From Desulfovibrio desulfuricans (GTDB lineage Bacteria; Desulfobacterota; Desulfovibrionia; Desulfovibrionales; Desulfovibrionaceae), in contig QKDT01000031.1 of NCBI GenBank assembly GCA_003251995.1, positions 1 through 5,582 of the forward strand: a DNA stretch of 5,582 nt, given 5' to 3'. Below the pieces are notes generated by a model that searched no databases, was not told the origin of the DNA, and was given only the letters and a program-made list of their open reading frames with translations. The translations under genes and the position numbers were made by a program. This document shows positions 1-5,289 of the stretch, in pieces (position 1 is the first letter of the stretch; the number at the start of each line of letters is the position of its first letter).

Positions 1-338
1 TTGGCTTCTTCAGCTTCTTCCTTGGACACGCCTTCCTTCAGGGTAGCGGGGGCGCCGTCAACCTTTTCCTTGGCTTCCTTGAGGCCCAGGCTGGTCAGAG
101 CGCGCACAACCTTGATGACGCCGATCTTGTTGGCGCCAGCTTCCTTCAGGATAACGTCGAACTCGGTCTTTTCTTCAGCGGCTTCAGCGGCAGCAGCGGG
201 GGCAGCCATAACCATGGCGGCGGCAGGAGCGGCAGCGGAAACGCCGAACTTTTCTTCGAGTTCCTTGATGAACTCAGAAAGTTCGAGAACGGTCATATTG
301 GAGATAAATTCAACAACTTCTTCTTTGGTAACGGCCAT
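1..338 (-). CDS. rplL: Large ribosomal subunit protein bL12 (L7/L12), 3'-truncated by window edge
   Basis: bL12 forms the multi-copy flexible stalk, anchored through uL10, that recruits and activates EF-Tu, EF-G, IF2 and RF3. The window shows 112 codons; the family is about 120-130 residues, so roughly the last 10-15 are off the left edge. Residues 1-33 form the N-terminal dimerisation domain (MAVTKEEVVEFISNMTVLEL start). Residues 34-55 are an Ala/Pro-rich hinge. From about residue 57 comes the globular factor-binding domain, with the family core KIGVIKVVRALTSLGLKEAK at 71-90 followed by VDGAP at 93-97. The ATG is preceded by a strong Shine-Dalgarno AGGAGA (345-350) with 6-base spacing, the clearest ribosome site in the cluster, as expected for a protein needed in several copies per ribosome. 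It lies 51 bases after rplJ, and no terminator is visible between them. Identification is certain; only the end is missing. Confidence 0.98.
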   Translation of the reverse strand, partial: MAVTKEEVVEFISNMTVLELSEFIKELEEKFGVSAAAPAAAMVMAAPAAAAEAAEEKTEFDVILKEAGANKIGVIKVVRALTSLGLKEAKEKVDGAPATLKEGVSKEEAEEA

Positions 339-389
339 GATAAGTCTCCTGATCTTTGGCTTGAGTGCAAATAATTCGATGCTTGTTTG

Positions 390-914
390 CTACGCGGCGT
401 TGGATTTCTGATCTTCGATGCCCTTGAGGGCATAAAGCAGACCACGCACCATGTTGGCGAACAGCGAAACAAAGTTGGTGGGCACGGCGTTCATGGTGCC
501 GAGCAACTGACCGAGGAGCTGTTCCCTTCCGGGCAGCTTGGCCAGTGCGTCAATCTGGGCGGCATTCATGGGCTTGCCGTCCAAGCTGGCGCAGCGAAGC
601 TCAAAGAGCTTGCTTTGCTTGGCAAAATCGCTGAGCGCCTTGGCCACCGCCACGGGGTCATCGAACCCAAAGGCTACGCCGCAGTTATCATGGAACTTGT
701 CCTTGATAGCGTCGTGCGTACCGTCGGTTAGAGCAATACGGGCAAGCGTGTTTTTAACGACGAGATATTCGCCGCCAGCCTTACGCAGGCTAACACGCAG
801 GTTCGTCAGCTCTTCCACCGTCATGCCCTTGAAGTCCGTGATAACCGCAAAAGAAGCCTTGTCGGCACGGGCCTTGACGGCTTCAATAATTACGGCTTTT
901 CCAGACCTGTTCAC
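390..914 (-). CDS. rplJ: Large ribosomal subunit protein uL10
   Basis: uL10 binds 23S rRNA at the stalk base and carries the bL12 dimers on its C-terminal helix. In this family the uL10-bL12 complex also represses its own mRNA. The 174-residue product is near the usual 165-175. The N-terminal RNA-binding domain contains the hallmark RKAGGEYLVVKNTLARIAL stretch (residues 44-62). The C-terminal amphipathic helix, NFVSLFANMVRGLLYALKG (147-165), is the bL12-binding segment. The start is GTG (912-914), chosen because GAGAGG (921-926) sits 6 bases upstream and the product then begins MNRSGKAVII, as uL10 proteins often do. It ends in TAG. The 168-base spacer upstream holds the putative L10 leader, so translation of rplJ and rplL is probably under feedback control. 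Confidence 0.98.
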   Translation of the reverse strand: MNRSGKAVIIEAVKARADKASFAVITDFKGMTVEELTNLRVSLRKAGGEYLVVKNTLARIALTDGTHDAIKDKFHDNCGVAFGFDDPVAVAKALSDFAKQSKLFELRCASLDGKPMNAAQIDALAKLPGREQLLGQLLGTMNAVPTNFVSLFANMVRGLLYALKGIEDQKSNAA

Positions 915-952
915 GTGATACCTCTCACGTTCGGGGTTGCCAGGTGGAATGC

Positions 953-1018
953 CGAGCCAAAGAAGAAGTGTCTAGACAGGGTATTAAGAGCATACGCTCA
1001 CCTGCCGTCTTCGACTCG
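953..1018 (-). promoter_or_regulatory. Putative L10 (rplJ) autoregulatory leader RNA
   Basis: Read on the minus strand, GGCAGG pairs with CCUGUC (one G-U pair) around an inner GAGC-GUAU-GCUC hairpin, with an asymmetric UUAAUAC strand on the 3' side (core at 971-1010). The order GGCAGGUGAGC, apical hairpin, GCUCUUAAUA, CCUG resembles what I recall of the ribosomal-protein L10 leader family, a kink-turn-like site bound by uL10-bL12 to repress rplJ-rplL. An outer CGAG (1015-1018) can pair with CUCG (953-956), with GAAG/CUUC inside. It lies in the rplA-rplJ gap, about 40 bases before the rplJ ribosome site, exactly where this leader belongs. The structure was folded by eye; the outer limits are approximate. 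Confidence 0.75.
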
Positions 1019-1040
1019 AATTCCGTTTCCTTAGACAGAT

Positions 1041-1071
1041 TGTGGGCGCACTGCAAAACAGAGCGCCCACA
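1041..1071 (-). other. 9-bp hairpin between rplA and the L10 leader
   Basis: The sequence forms a perfect 9-bp stem, TGTGGGCGC with GCGCCCACA. Its 13-base loop can close 3 more pairs (CTG/CAG). It starts 11 bases after the rplA stop. On the transcribed strand it is followed by AATCTGTC rather than a T-run, so it is not a canonical intrinsic terminator. A 3' stabiliser of the rplK-rplA message, an RNase site, or an outer arm of the L10 leader are all possible. Confidence 0.6.
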
Positions 1072-1082
1072 GCCTTGAGAGC

Positions 1083-1790
1083 TTAGCCCTCAAGAAATTT
1101 TTTGACCTGAGTCATATCAACCTTAAAGCCAGGGCCCATGGTGGTGGACACTGCCATGGAGAGCATGTAGCTGCCCTTGGCGGCAGAAGGCTTAAGGCGA
1201 TTGACGGCGTCAAGCAGGGCCTTGAGGTTGCCCAAAATCTTTTCGGGGCCAAAAGAAACCTTGCCAAGGGGAGCGTGCAGCACGCCAGCCTTGTCAACCT
1301 TGAAGTCAACGCGACCGGCCTTAAGCTCGGTAACAGCCTTGGTCACGTCAAAGGTGACGGAGCCGGTCTTGGCGTTGGGCATAAGACCACGGGGGCCAAG
1401 CACGCGACCGATCTGACCAACAAGAGCCATGACGTCAGGGGTAGCAACGGCGGCGTCAAATTCGAGCCAGCCTTCTTTAACCTTGGCGACCAGCTCTTCG
1501 GCACCCACAACGTCGGCACCGGCTTCGCGAGCTTCGGCCTGCTTTTCACCCTTACAGAACACAGCCACGCGAACGGTCTTGCCAAGCCCATGGGGCAGGG
1601 TCACAGCGCCGCGAACCATCTGGTCGGAATATTTGGGGTCAACACCGAGGCGCACTGCCACATCGACGGTTTCGTCAAATTTGGCAAAAGAGGCGCCAAG
1701 CGATTTGCTGACGGCATCTTCAATGCTGAAGCGTTCCTGAAGGTTGCTGCCTTCAAGAGCCTTGCGGAAATTCTTGCCATGTCTGGGCAT
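1083..1790 (-). CDS. rplA: Large ribosomal subunit protein uL1
   Basis: uL1 binds 23S rRNA helices 76-78, forms the mobile L1 stalk that helps E-site tRNA leave, and in many bacteria represses translation of its own operon by binding mRNA. The product is 235 residues, matching the family (about 230-235). Visible landmarks are FDETVDVAVRLGVDPKYSDQ (38-57) and the family signature GRVLGPRGLMPNAKTG (128-143) in the central domain. The C-terminal part closes domain I with a TTMGPGFKVD motif (217-226). The ATG at 1788-1790 is chosen over an in-frame ATG 21 codons upstream. MPRHGKNF is the normal uL1 beginning, and AAAGGA (1798-1803) lies 7 bases before it. The 180-base gap to rplK is long for this gene pair, which is often nearly abutting. 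Confidence 0.98.
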   Translation of the reverse strand: MPRHGKNFRKALEGSNLQERFSIEDAVSKSLGASFAKFDETVDVAVRLGVDPKYSDQMVRGAVTLPHGLGKTVRVAVFCKGEKQAEAREAGADVVGAEELVAKVKEGWLEFDAAVATPDVMALVGQIGRVLGPRGLMPNAKTGSVTFDVTKAVTELKAGRVDFKVDKAGVLHAPLGKVSFGPEKILGNLKALLDAVNRLKPSAAKGSYMLSMAVSTTMGPGFKVDMTQVKKFLEG

Positions 1791-1887
1791 GAGATAATCC
1801 TTTCGTTTTGCATCTCCTGCCGAACTTTGTCTTGCGCAAAGGCGGCAGTACAATTGATTTCAACGATGGCTGGTTAGCGCGTACAAA

Positions 1888-1927
1888 ATACGGCAGCTAT
1901 AACAGCCGTAAGACCAATGTGCCGTAT
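1888..1927 (-). promoter_or_regulatory. Competing stem-loops in the rplK-rplA spacer (possible attenuator)
   Basis: In transcript order there are three segments: ATACGGCA (1927-1920), TACGGC (1910-1905) and TGCCGTAT (1895-1888). Segment 3 can pair perfectly with segment 1 (8 bp) or with segment 2 (6 bp, plus inner pairs across a U-U mismatch), but not with both. Segment 3 runs directly into further Ts (four in a row ending at 1885), so either hairpin looks like a weak terminator. The element lies about 98 bases before the rplA start. The pairings are seen directly; a regulatory role, for example an uL1-responsive site, is inference. Confidence 0.45.
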
Positions 1928-1935
1928 ATGGAAAC

Positions 1936-1953
1936 GAGCGCCCTTGGGCGCTC
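1936..1953 (-). terminator. Strong 8-bp hairpin just after rplK (partial terminator or 3' stabiliser)
   Basis: This is a near-perfect palindrome: GAGCGCCC, a 2-base AA spacer, then GGGCGCTC, extendable by two G-U wobbles. In practice the loop would open to 4 bases. It begins 17 bases after the rplK stop. On the transcribed strand it is followed by GTTTCC, so the T-run is only 3 long and full termination is doubtful. A site that thins readthrough into rplA or protects the rplK 3' end is as likely as a true terminator. Confidence 0.5.
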
Positions 1954-1970
1954 ACGGCTTTGAAAGGGCC

Positions 1971-2393
1971 TTACTTAACGTCAATGCCCATGCTGCGAGC
2001 GGTACCAGCAATGGACTTCACCGCAGCTTCAACGCTGGCAGCATTCAGATCGGGCAGCTTCAATTTGGCGATTTCTTCAATCTGCGCCATGGTCAGGCTA
2101 CCGACCTTGTTACGGTTGGGTTCGCCGGAACCCTTTTCGATCTTGGCGGCTTTCATGATCAGCACCGAGGCCGGGGGGGTCTTGGTGATGAAGGTGAAAG
2201 AGCGGTCGGCATACACGGTAATAACCACAGGAATGATCGTGCCCTTCTGTTCCATGGTGCGGGCATTGAATTCCTTGCAGAAACCCATGATGTTCAGGCC
2301 ATGCTGGCCCAAAGCGGGACCGACCGGCGGCGAGGGGTTAGCCGCGCCAGCGGGGATCTGCAGTTTGATTTTGGCAACTTCTTTCTTGGCCAT
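1971..2393 (-). CDS. rplK: Large ribosomal subunit protein uL11
   Basis: uL11 sits at the base of the factor-binding stalk on the GTPase-centre 23S rRNA (around E. coli nt 1070). It is needed for RelA activation and is the site of thiostrepton resistance changes. The product is 140 residues, the standard length. The N-terminal domain (1-70) contains IPAGAANPSPPVGPALGQHG (13-32), whose prolines contact thiostrepton in the family. A KTPPAS linker (71-76) leads to the rRNA-binding C-terminal domain with the signature GTARSMGI (130-137). MAKKEVAKIK fits the N-terminus that PrmA methylates in many bacteria. AAGGA (2402-2406) lies 8 bases before the ATG. It follows nusG by 66 bases with no terminator, so it is probably co-transcribed with secE-nusG. 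Confidence 0.98.
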   Translation of the reverse strand: MAKKEVAKIKLQIPAGAANPSPPVGPALGQHGLNIMGFCKEFNARTMEQKGTIIPVVITVYADRSFTFITKTPPASVLIMKAAKIEKGSGEPNRNKVGSLTMAQIEEIAKLKLPDLNAASVEAAVKSIAGTARSMGIDVK

Positions 2394-2459
2394 TTGAGTT
2401 ATCCTTCATCGCTGCTCGCGCAGTTCAAGGCCTAAGCCCTGTCGCGCGGGGGCAAGTCA

Positions 2460-3032
2460 TTAACCTTTGGATACCTGCACGAAATCCAGTTCCACAGGGG
2501 TCTGACGACCAAATATGGAAACGGAAACACGCAGTTTCCCCTTGTCGTAGTTGACGTCTTCCACAACGCCGTTGAAGCCGCCAAACGGTCCTTCAATAAC
2601 GCGTACTTCATCGCCGCGGTCAAAGTTGAACTTGGGCCGAGGCGTTTCCTGGCGAGACTCCATCAGGGAGAGAATGCGCTGTGCTTCACTCTCACGCATT
2701 GGGGTGGGACGGTTTTTGCCGCCCACAAAGCCGGTGACCTTGGGGATGGACTGAACCAGATGCCAGGAAAGATCCGTCATGGTCATACGAACCATGACAT
2801 ACCCGGGATAGAACTTGCGCGTAGAGGTGCGCTGCTGACCACCCTTGGTAGGTTCAATAACCTTTTCGGTGGGAACAACAACTTCCTCAATAAGCCCTTC
2901 ATCCTGCCCGGTGCGGCGCAACTCGTTAATGGTCTTCTGCACACGCTGCTCGAAACCCGAGTAAGTGTGCACGATGTACCAGCGAGCTTTCTTACAGAGC
3001 TCGGAAGTTTCGTCGATAACAGGGTCTTTCAT
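2460..3032 (-). CDS. nusG: Transcription elongation/antitermination factor NusG
   Basis: NusG binds the RNA polymerase clamp through its N-terminal NGN domain. Its KOW domain contacts Rho or ribosomal protein S10 (uS10), so it couples transcription to termination or translation. The product is 190 residues (E. coli 181), with a short extra N-terminus of about 15 residues. The NGN domain runs from ARWYIVHTYSGFEQ (16-29) through RKFYPGYVMVRM (72-83) to VTGFVGG (99-105). The KOW domain starts at FDRGDEVRVIEGPFGGFNG (137-155), and the C-terminus has FGRQTPVELDF (174-184). Its ribosome site AAGG (3038-3041) overlaps the secE stop codon, and only 8 bases separate the two genes, so translation is probably coupled. 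That spacing also supports this ATG. Confidence 0.98.
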   Translation of the reverse strand: MKDPVIDETSELCKKARWYIVHTYSGFEQRVQKTINELRRTGQDEGLIEEVVVPTEKVIEPTKGGQQRTSTRKFYPGYVMVRMTMTDLSWHLVQSIPKVTGFVGGKNRPTPMRESEAQRILSLMESRQETPRPKFNFDRGDEVRVIEGPFGGFNGVVEDVNYDKGKLRVSVSIFGRQTPVELDFVQVSKG

Positions 3033-3040
3033 ATCGGCCT

Positions 3041-3277
3041 TCAGGACAATAGGGTCTTGATCAGGGAAGACAGACCAAAGTCCACCAGCCCCAGGATGAC
3101 AGCCATCACGGCTACAAAGCCCAAAACGGCCAAGGTGGCTTTGCGCGTTTCCTGCAACGTGGGCCAGGTGACCTTGCGCAATTCGGCCTTGGCGTCCTCA
3201 ACGTAGCGTGTAAACCGTACGACAGGGTTCGGGCCTTTGTCCGCCTGGTCGGCAGCTTGAGCTTGTTTTTTTGCCAT
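3041..3277 (-). CDS. secE: Preprotein translocase subunit SecE
   Basis: SecE is the small essential subunit that clamps SecY in the SecYEG inner-membrane channel. The product is 78 residues, of the short single-span type found in most bacteria, unlike the three-span E. coli protein. A charged cytoplasmic N-terminus (MAKKQAQAADQADKG) is followed by an amphipathic helix with the conserved AELRKVTWPT motif (31-40). One membrane segment spans roughly 47-72. The open frame extends upstream through tRNA-Trp, but MAKK is chosen because upstream codons lie inside the tRNA. Its ribosome site is weak (GGA at 3285-3287, 7 bases before ATG). It begins 22 bases after the tRNA-Trp CCA end, so tRNA processing would leave secE with a very short 5' leader. 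Confidence 0.96.
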   Translation of the reverse strand: MAKKQAQAADQADKGPNPVVRFTRYVEDAKAELRKVTWPTLQETRKATLAVLGFVAVMAVILGLVDFGLSSLIKTLLS

Positions 3278-3299
3278 GGTGTAATCCGGAGATAAAAAA

Positions 3300-3376
3300 T
3301 GGCAGGGCAGGAGGGATTCGAACCCCCAACATGCGGTTTTGGAGACCGCCGCTCTAGCCGTTAGAGCTACTGCCCT
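3300..3376 (-). tRNA. trnW: tRNA-Trp, anticodon CCA
   Basis: The cloverleaf folds fully by eye. The acceptor stem AGGGCAG/CTGCCCT is perfect, the D-stem is GCTC/GAGC and the anticodon stem is GCGGT/ACCGC. The anticodon loop CTCCAAA gives CCA (Trp). The T-loop is TTCGAAT on a stem with one G-U pair. The discriminator base is G, as expected for Trp, and the 3' CCA is encoded. It sits inside the protein operon between rpmG and secE, so the message must be cut by RNase P and a 3' nuclease. Length is 77 with CCA. Confidence 0.98.
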
Positions 3377-3385
3377 GCACACCGT

Positions 3386-3408
3386 CCGGGGGGCTTAACG
3401 CCCCCCGG
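3386..3408 (-). other. 9-bp GC-rich hairpin between rpmG and tRNA-Trp
   Basis: A perfect stem CCGGGGGGC/GCCCCCCGG has a 5-base loop (GTTAA on the transcribed strand). It starts 12 bases after the rpmG stop and ends 9 bases before the tRNA-Trp 5' end. No T-run follows (ACGGTGTGC), so it is not a standard intrinsic terminator. It would remain at the 3' end of the tuf-rpmG message after tRNA excision and could shield it from exonucleases, or it could partly pause polymerase. Confidence 0.7.
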
Positions 3409-3420
3409 CGGAAGTTTATT

Positions 3421-3570
3421 TTACCTGGTTTCGCGATGCAACGTGTGCTTCTTATCCCAGGGACAATACTTTTTCATTTCCAGCCGACCGGTAGTGTTTT
3501 TCTTGTTCTTCCGGGTGCTGTAATTGCGGCGCTTGCACTCAGTGCAGGCCAAGATGATATTAATTCGCAT
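3421..3570 (-). CDS. rpmG: Large ribosomal subunit protein bL33
   Basis: bL33 is a small protein of the 50S subunit near the E site. The product is 49 residues, the standard length for the short bL33 type, beginning MRINIILACTECKRRNYSTR. A zinc-ribbon-like first half has C9-x2-C12. The second half reads KKYCPWDKKHTLHRE (33-47), so C36 is present but the fourth cysteine of the CxxC pair is replaced by Asp39, with histidines nearby. GRLEMKKY (28-35) is typical of the family. The ATG lies 3 bases after the tuf stop and no clear Shine-Dalgarno is present, so translational coupling to tuf is likely. It ends in TAA. A tuf-rpmG-trnW-secE order is familiar in several bacterial groups. Confidence 0.95.
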   Translation of the reverse strand: MRINIILACTECKRRNYSTRKNKKNTTGRLEMKKYCPWDKKHTLHRETR

Positions 3571-3573
3571 ATG

Positions 3574-4767
3574 CTACTCGGCGATTTCAGTCACCACGCC
3601 GGAGCCAACGGTGCGACCGCCTTCGCGAATGGCGAAGCGCAGACCGACTTCCATGGCGATGGGAGCGATGAGTTCAACGATGAACTGGGAGTTATCGCCA
3701 GGCATAACCATTTCCACGCCTTCGGGCAGGTTGATGATGCCGGTGATGTCCGTAGTACGGAAGTAGAACTGAGGACGATAGCCAGAGAAGAACGGGGTGT
3801 GACGACCACCTTCTTCCTTGGAGAGAACGTACACTTCAGCCTTGAACTTCTTGTGGGGCGTGATGCTCTTGGGAGCGGCAAGAACCTGACCGCGTTCCAC
3901 GTCGTCACGCTTGGTGCCGCGAAGCAGGGCGCCGATGTTGTCGCCAGCCTGACCCTGGTCAAGCAGCTTGCGGAACATTTCAACGCCGGTGCAAGTGGTC
4001 TTCTGGGTGGGTTTGATACCCACGATTTCCACTTCGTCGCTGACCTTCAGGATACCACGTTCCACACGACCGGTAACAACGGTACCGCGACCGGAGATGG
4101 AGAACACGTCTTCGATGGGCATCAGGAAGGGCTTGTCGATGTCGCGTTCCGGTTCGGGAATGAAGTCGTCGCAAGCCTGCAGAAGGTCAAGAATGCACTT
4201 GGCTTCGGGCGCGTCGGGGCTATCGCATTCCAGAGCCTTAAGGGCGGAACCGCGGATAACCGGAACGTCATCACCGGGGAAGTCGTAGCTGGAGAGCAGT
4301 TCGCGAACTTCGAGTTCCACGAGTTCCAGCAGTTCTTCGTCGTCAACCAGATCGCACTTGTTAAGGAACACTACGAGCTGGGGCACGCCGACCTGACGGG
4401 CAAGCAGAATGTGCTCACGGGTCTGGGGCATGGGGCCGTCGGTGGCGGCCACAACGATGATACCGCCGTCCATCTGAGCAGCGCCGGTGATCATGTTCTT
4501 GATGTAGTCGGCGTGGCCGGGGCAGTCAACGTGGGCGTAGTGACGGGTAGCGGTTTCGTATTCCACGTGTGCGGTGGAAATGGTGATGCCGCGTTCCTTT
4601 TCTTCGGGGGCCTTGTCGATTTCGTCATACGAAATGAACTTGCCCGAGCCCTTCAGGCCGGCGATCTTGGTGATGGCGGCGGTGAGGGTGGTCTTGCCAT
4701 GGTCGATGTGGCCGATGGTGCCGATGTTTACATGGGGCTTTTTGCGTTCAAATTTTTCCTTGCCCAT
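3574..4767 (-). CDS. tuf: Elongation factor Tu
   Basis: EF-Tu is the GTPase that delivers aminoacyl-tRNA to the ribosomal A site. The product is 397 residues, complete (E. coli 393). GTPase motifs are all present: P-loop GHIDHGKT (19-26), RGITI (59-63, switch I), DCPGH (81-85, switch II with catalytic His85), NKCD (136-139) and SALK (174-177). Domain II follows from about 210, including ISGRGTVVTGRVERG (224-238). Domain III covers about 302-397 with GRHTPFFSGYRPQFYFRT (321-338). AGGGAG (4775-4780) lies 7 bases before the ATG. The second residue is Gly rather than the usual Ala or Ser (MGKEKFERKKPHVN). It is preceded by a 214-base leader after tRNA-Gly. Codon use looks strongly biased, as expected for a very highly expressed gene. 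The window does not show whether a second tuf copy exists. Confidence 0.99.
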   Translation of the reverse strand: MGKEKFERKKPHVNIGTIGHIDHGKTTLTAAITKIAGLKGSGKFISYDEIDKAPEEKERGITISTAHVEYETATRHYAHVDCPGHADYIKNMITGAAQMDGGIIVVAATDGPMPQTREHILLARQVGVPQLVVFLNKCDLVDDEELLELVELEVRELLSSYDFPGDDVPVIRGSALKALECDSPDAPEAKCILDLLQACDDFIPEPERDIDKPFLMPIEDVFSISGRGTVVTGRVERGILKVSDEVEIVGIKPTQKTTCTGVEMFRKLLDQGQAGDNIGALLRGTKRDDVERGQVLAAPKSITPHKKFKAEVYVLSKEEGGRHTPFFSGYRPQFYFRTTDITGIINLPEGVEMVMPGDNSQFIVELIAPIAMEVGLRFAIREGGRTVGSGVVTEIAE

Positions 4768-4807
4768 TGTACGTCTCCCTGGAGAAAAAAATGTTTGCGT
4801 TTTACCT

Positions 4808-4863
4808 GCGTTACTAAATTCGTTTGAATTCGTAGAGCTGTAACGCCTGCTCCTCGCGTAACG
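4808..4863 (-). promoter_or_regulatory. Competing inverted repeats in the tuf leader
   Basis: On the transcribed strand GCGTTAC (4846-4840) is complementary over 7 bases to GTAACGC (4814-4808). The intervening loop holds a smaller AATTC-AAAC-GAATT hairpin (4830-4817). A second upstream copy, CGTTACG (4863-4857), can pair with part of the same GTAACGC. The tuf leader can therefore fold in two exclusive ways about 40 bases before the start codon. No T-run follows, so this does not look like a terminator. The pairings are seen directly; any regulatory role is inference. Confidence 0.4.
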
Positions 4864-4911
4864 GCTGCGGCAGTGGGAAGTTCCGTTGGGCGGCCCGCTA
4901 TCCGCATTCAG

Positions 4912-4928
4912 TCCCTGGACACCAGGGA
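4912..4928 (-). other. 7-bp hairpin in the tRNA-Gly to tuf spacer
   Basis: A perfect stem TCCCTGG/CCAGGGA is closed by a 3-base loop, followed on the transcribed strand by CTGAATGC with no T-run. It is the only compact stem in the first half of the spacer. It may be an RNase processing landmark after tRNA-Gly removal. The rest of 4864-4981 shows no ORF, tRNA or convincing promoter. Confidence 0.45.
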
Positions 4929-4981
4929 ACGTGCATTGGCGGACAAGGTGACTGAGGGGGAGGCGGAATCAGGCAGGATTT

Positions 4982-5057
4982 TGGAGCGGGAAACGGGATT
5001 CGAACCCGCAACCCTCAGCTTGGAAGGCTGATGCTCTAGCCGTTGAGCTATTCCCGC
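4982..5057 (-). tRNA. trnG: tRNA-Gly, anticodon UCC
   Basis: The acceptor stem GCGGGAA/TTCCCGC is perfect, the D-stem is GCTC/GAGC, and the anticodon stem TCAGC/GCTGA carries loop CTTCCAA, giving UCC (reads GGA/GGG). The T-arm GCGGG-TTCGAAT-CCCGT has one G-U pair. The discriminator is U, usual for bacterial Gly, and CCA is encoded. Length is 76. It is the last of three upstream tRNAs and corresponds in position to E. coli glyT in the tufB operon. Confidence 0.98.
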
Positions 5058-5075
5058 ACGCTACCGTAGTTCCCC

Positions 5076-5090
5076 GACAGGCGTCCTGTC
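5076..5090 (-). other. Hairpin in the tRNA-Tyr to tRNA-Gly spacer
   Basis: GACAGG/CCTGTC (6 bp, 3-base loop ACG) can be extended past an internal loop by GTAG/CTAC on either side. It lies in the 100-base gap between the Tyr and Gly tRNAs, which is longer than needed and has no ORF. It is probably a structured processing region of the polycistronic tRNA precursor. No T-run follows, so termination is unlikely. Confidence 0.45.
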
Positions 5091-5157
5091 TCCTACAGCC
5101 AAGGCAGTTTATTTTAACCAGCCACCAACCGTCCAGTATTTGGCGACGGAAAAGTGG

Positions 5158-5243
5158 TGGTGGAGGGGGGTGGATTTGAACCACCGAAGTCTTACGACGA
5201 CAGATTTACAGTCTGTTCCCTTTGGCCACTCGGGAACCCCTCC
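5158..5243 (-). tRNA. trnY: tRNA-Tyr, anticodon GUA
   Basis: This is a class II tRNA. The acceptor stem GGAGGGG/CCCCTCC is perfect and the D-arm is CCC/GGG. The anticodon stem ACAGA/TCTGT carries loop CTGTAAA, giving GUA. A long variable arm has a GTC/GAC stem, and the T-arm is GGTGG-TTCAAAT-CCACC. The discriminator is A and CCA is encoded. Length is 86, as expected for Tyr. It lies 46 bases after tRNA-Thr and matches E. coli tyrU in position. Confidence 0.98.
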
Positions 5244-5289
5244 ACTCTTGCCGCAAAGACGGAAAGTCCAATCTTTGTTCAGCTTCTTG

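Noticed and set aside
1791..1853. 21-residue N-terminal extension of rplA
   Set aside because: MPRHGKNF is the normal uL1 N-terminus and has AAAGGA 7 bases upstream; the extension is Cys-rich and unlike the family.
1275..1877. 200-codon plus-strand frame opposite rplA
   Set aside because: Antisense shadow of a conserved ribosomal protein gene, with no independent evidence of coding.
1891..1920. TGTTATAGC as an extended -10 promoter before rplA
   Set aside because: No acceptable -35 at 16-18 bases, and the bases are better explained by the stem-loop that contains them.
2173..2179. Run of seven C residues in rplK (minus strand) as a programmed frameshift site
   Set aside because: The frame is intact across it and encodes the conserved TPPA linker; no alternative product or stimulator is visible. 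At most it is a sequencing or mutation hotspot.
3278..3382. In-frame N-terminal extension of secE
   Set aside because: The upstream codons lie inside tRNA-Trp, and MAKK with a GGA ribosome site is the sensible start.
3436..4827. 463-codon open frame on the plus strand
   Set aside because: It is the exact antisense of tuf and rpmG. The codon bias of a highly expressed gene suppresses stops on the opposite strand. The product resembles no family I know and has no ribosome site, and the minus-strand EF-Tu is unmistakable.
4969..5184. 71-codon minus-strand frame
   Set aside because: It runs through tRNA-Gly and the tRNA spacer; the protein is a tRNA translation artefact.
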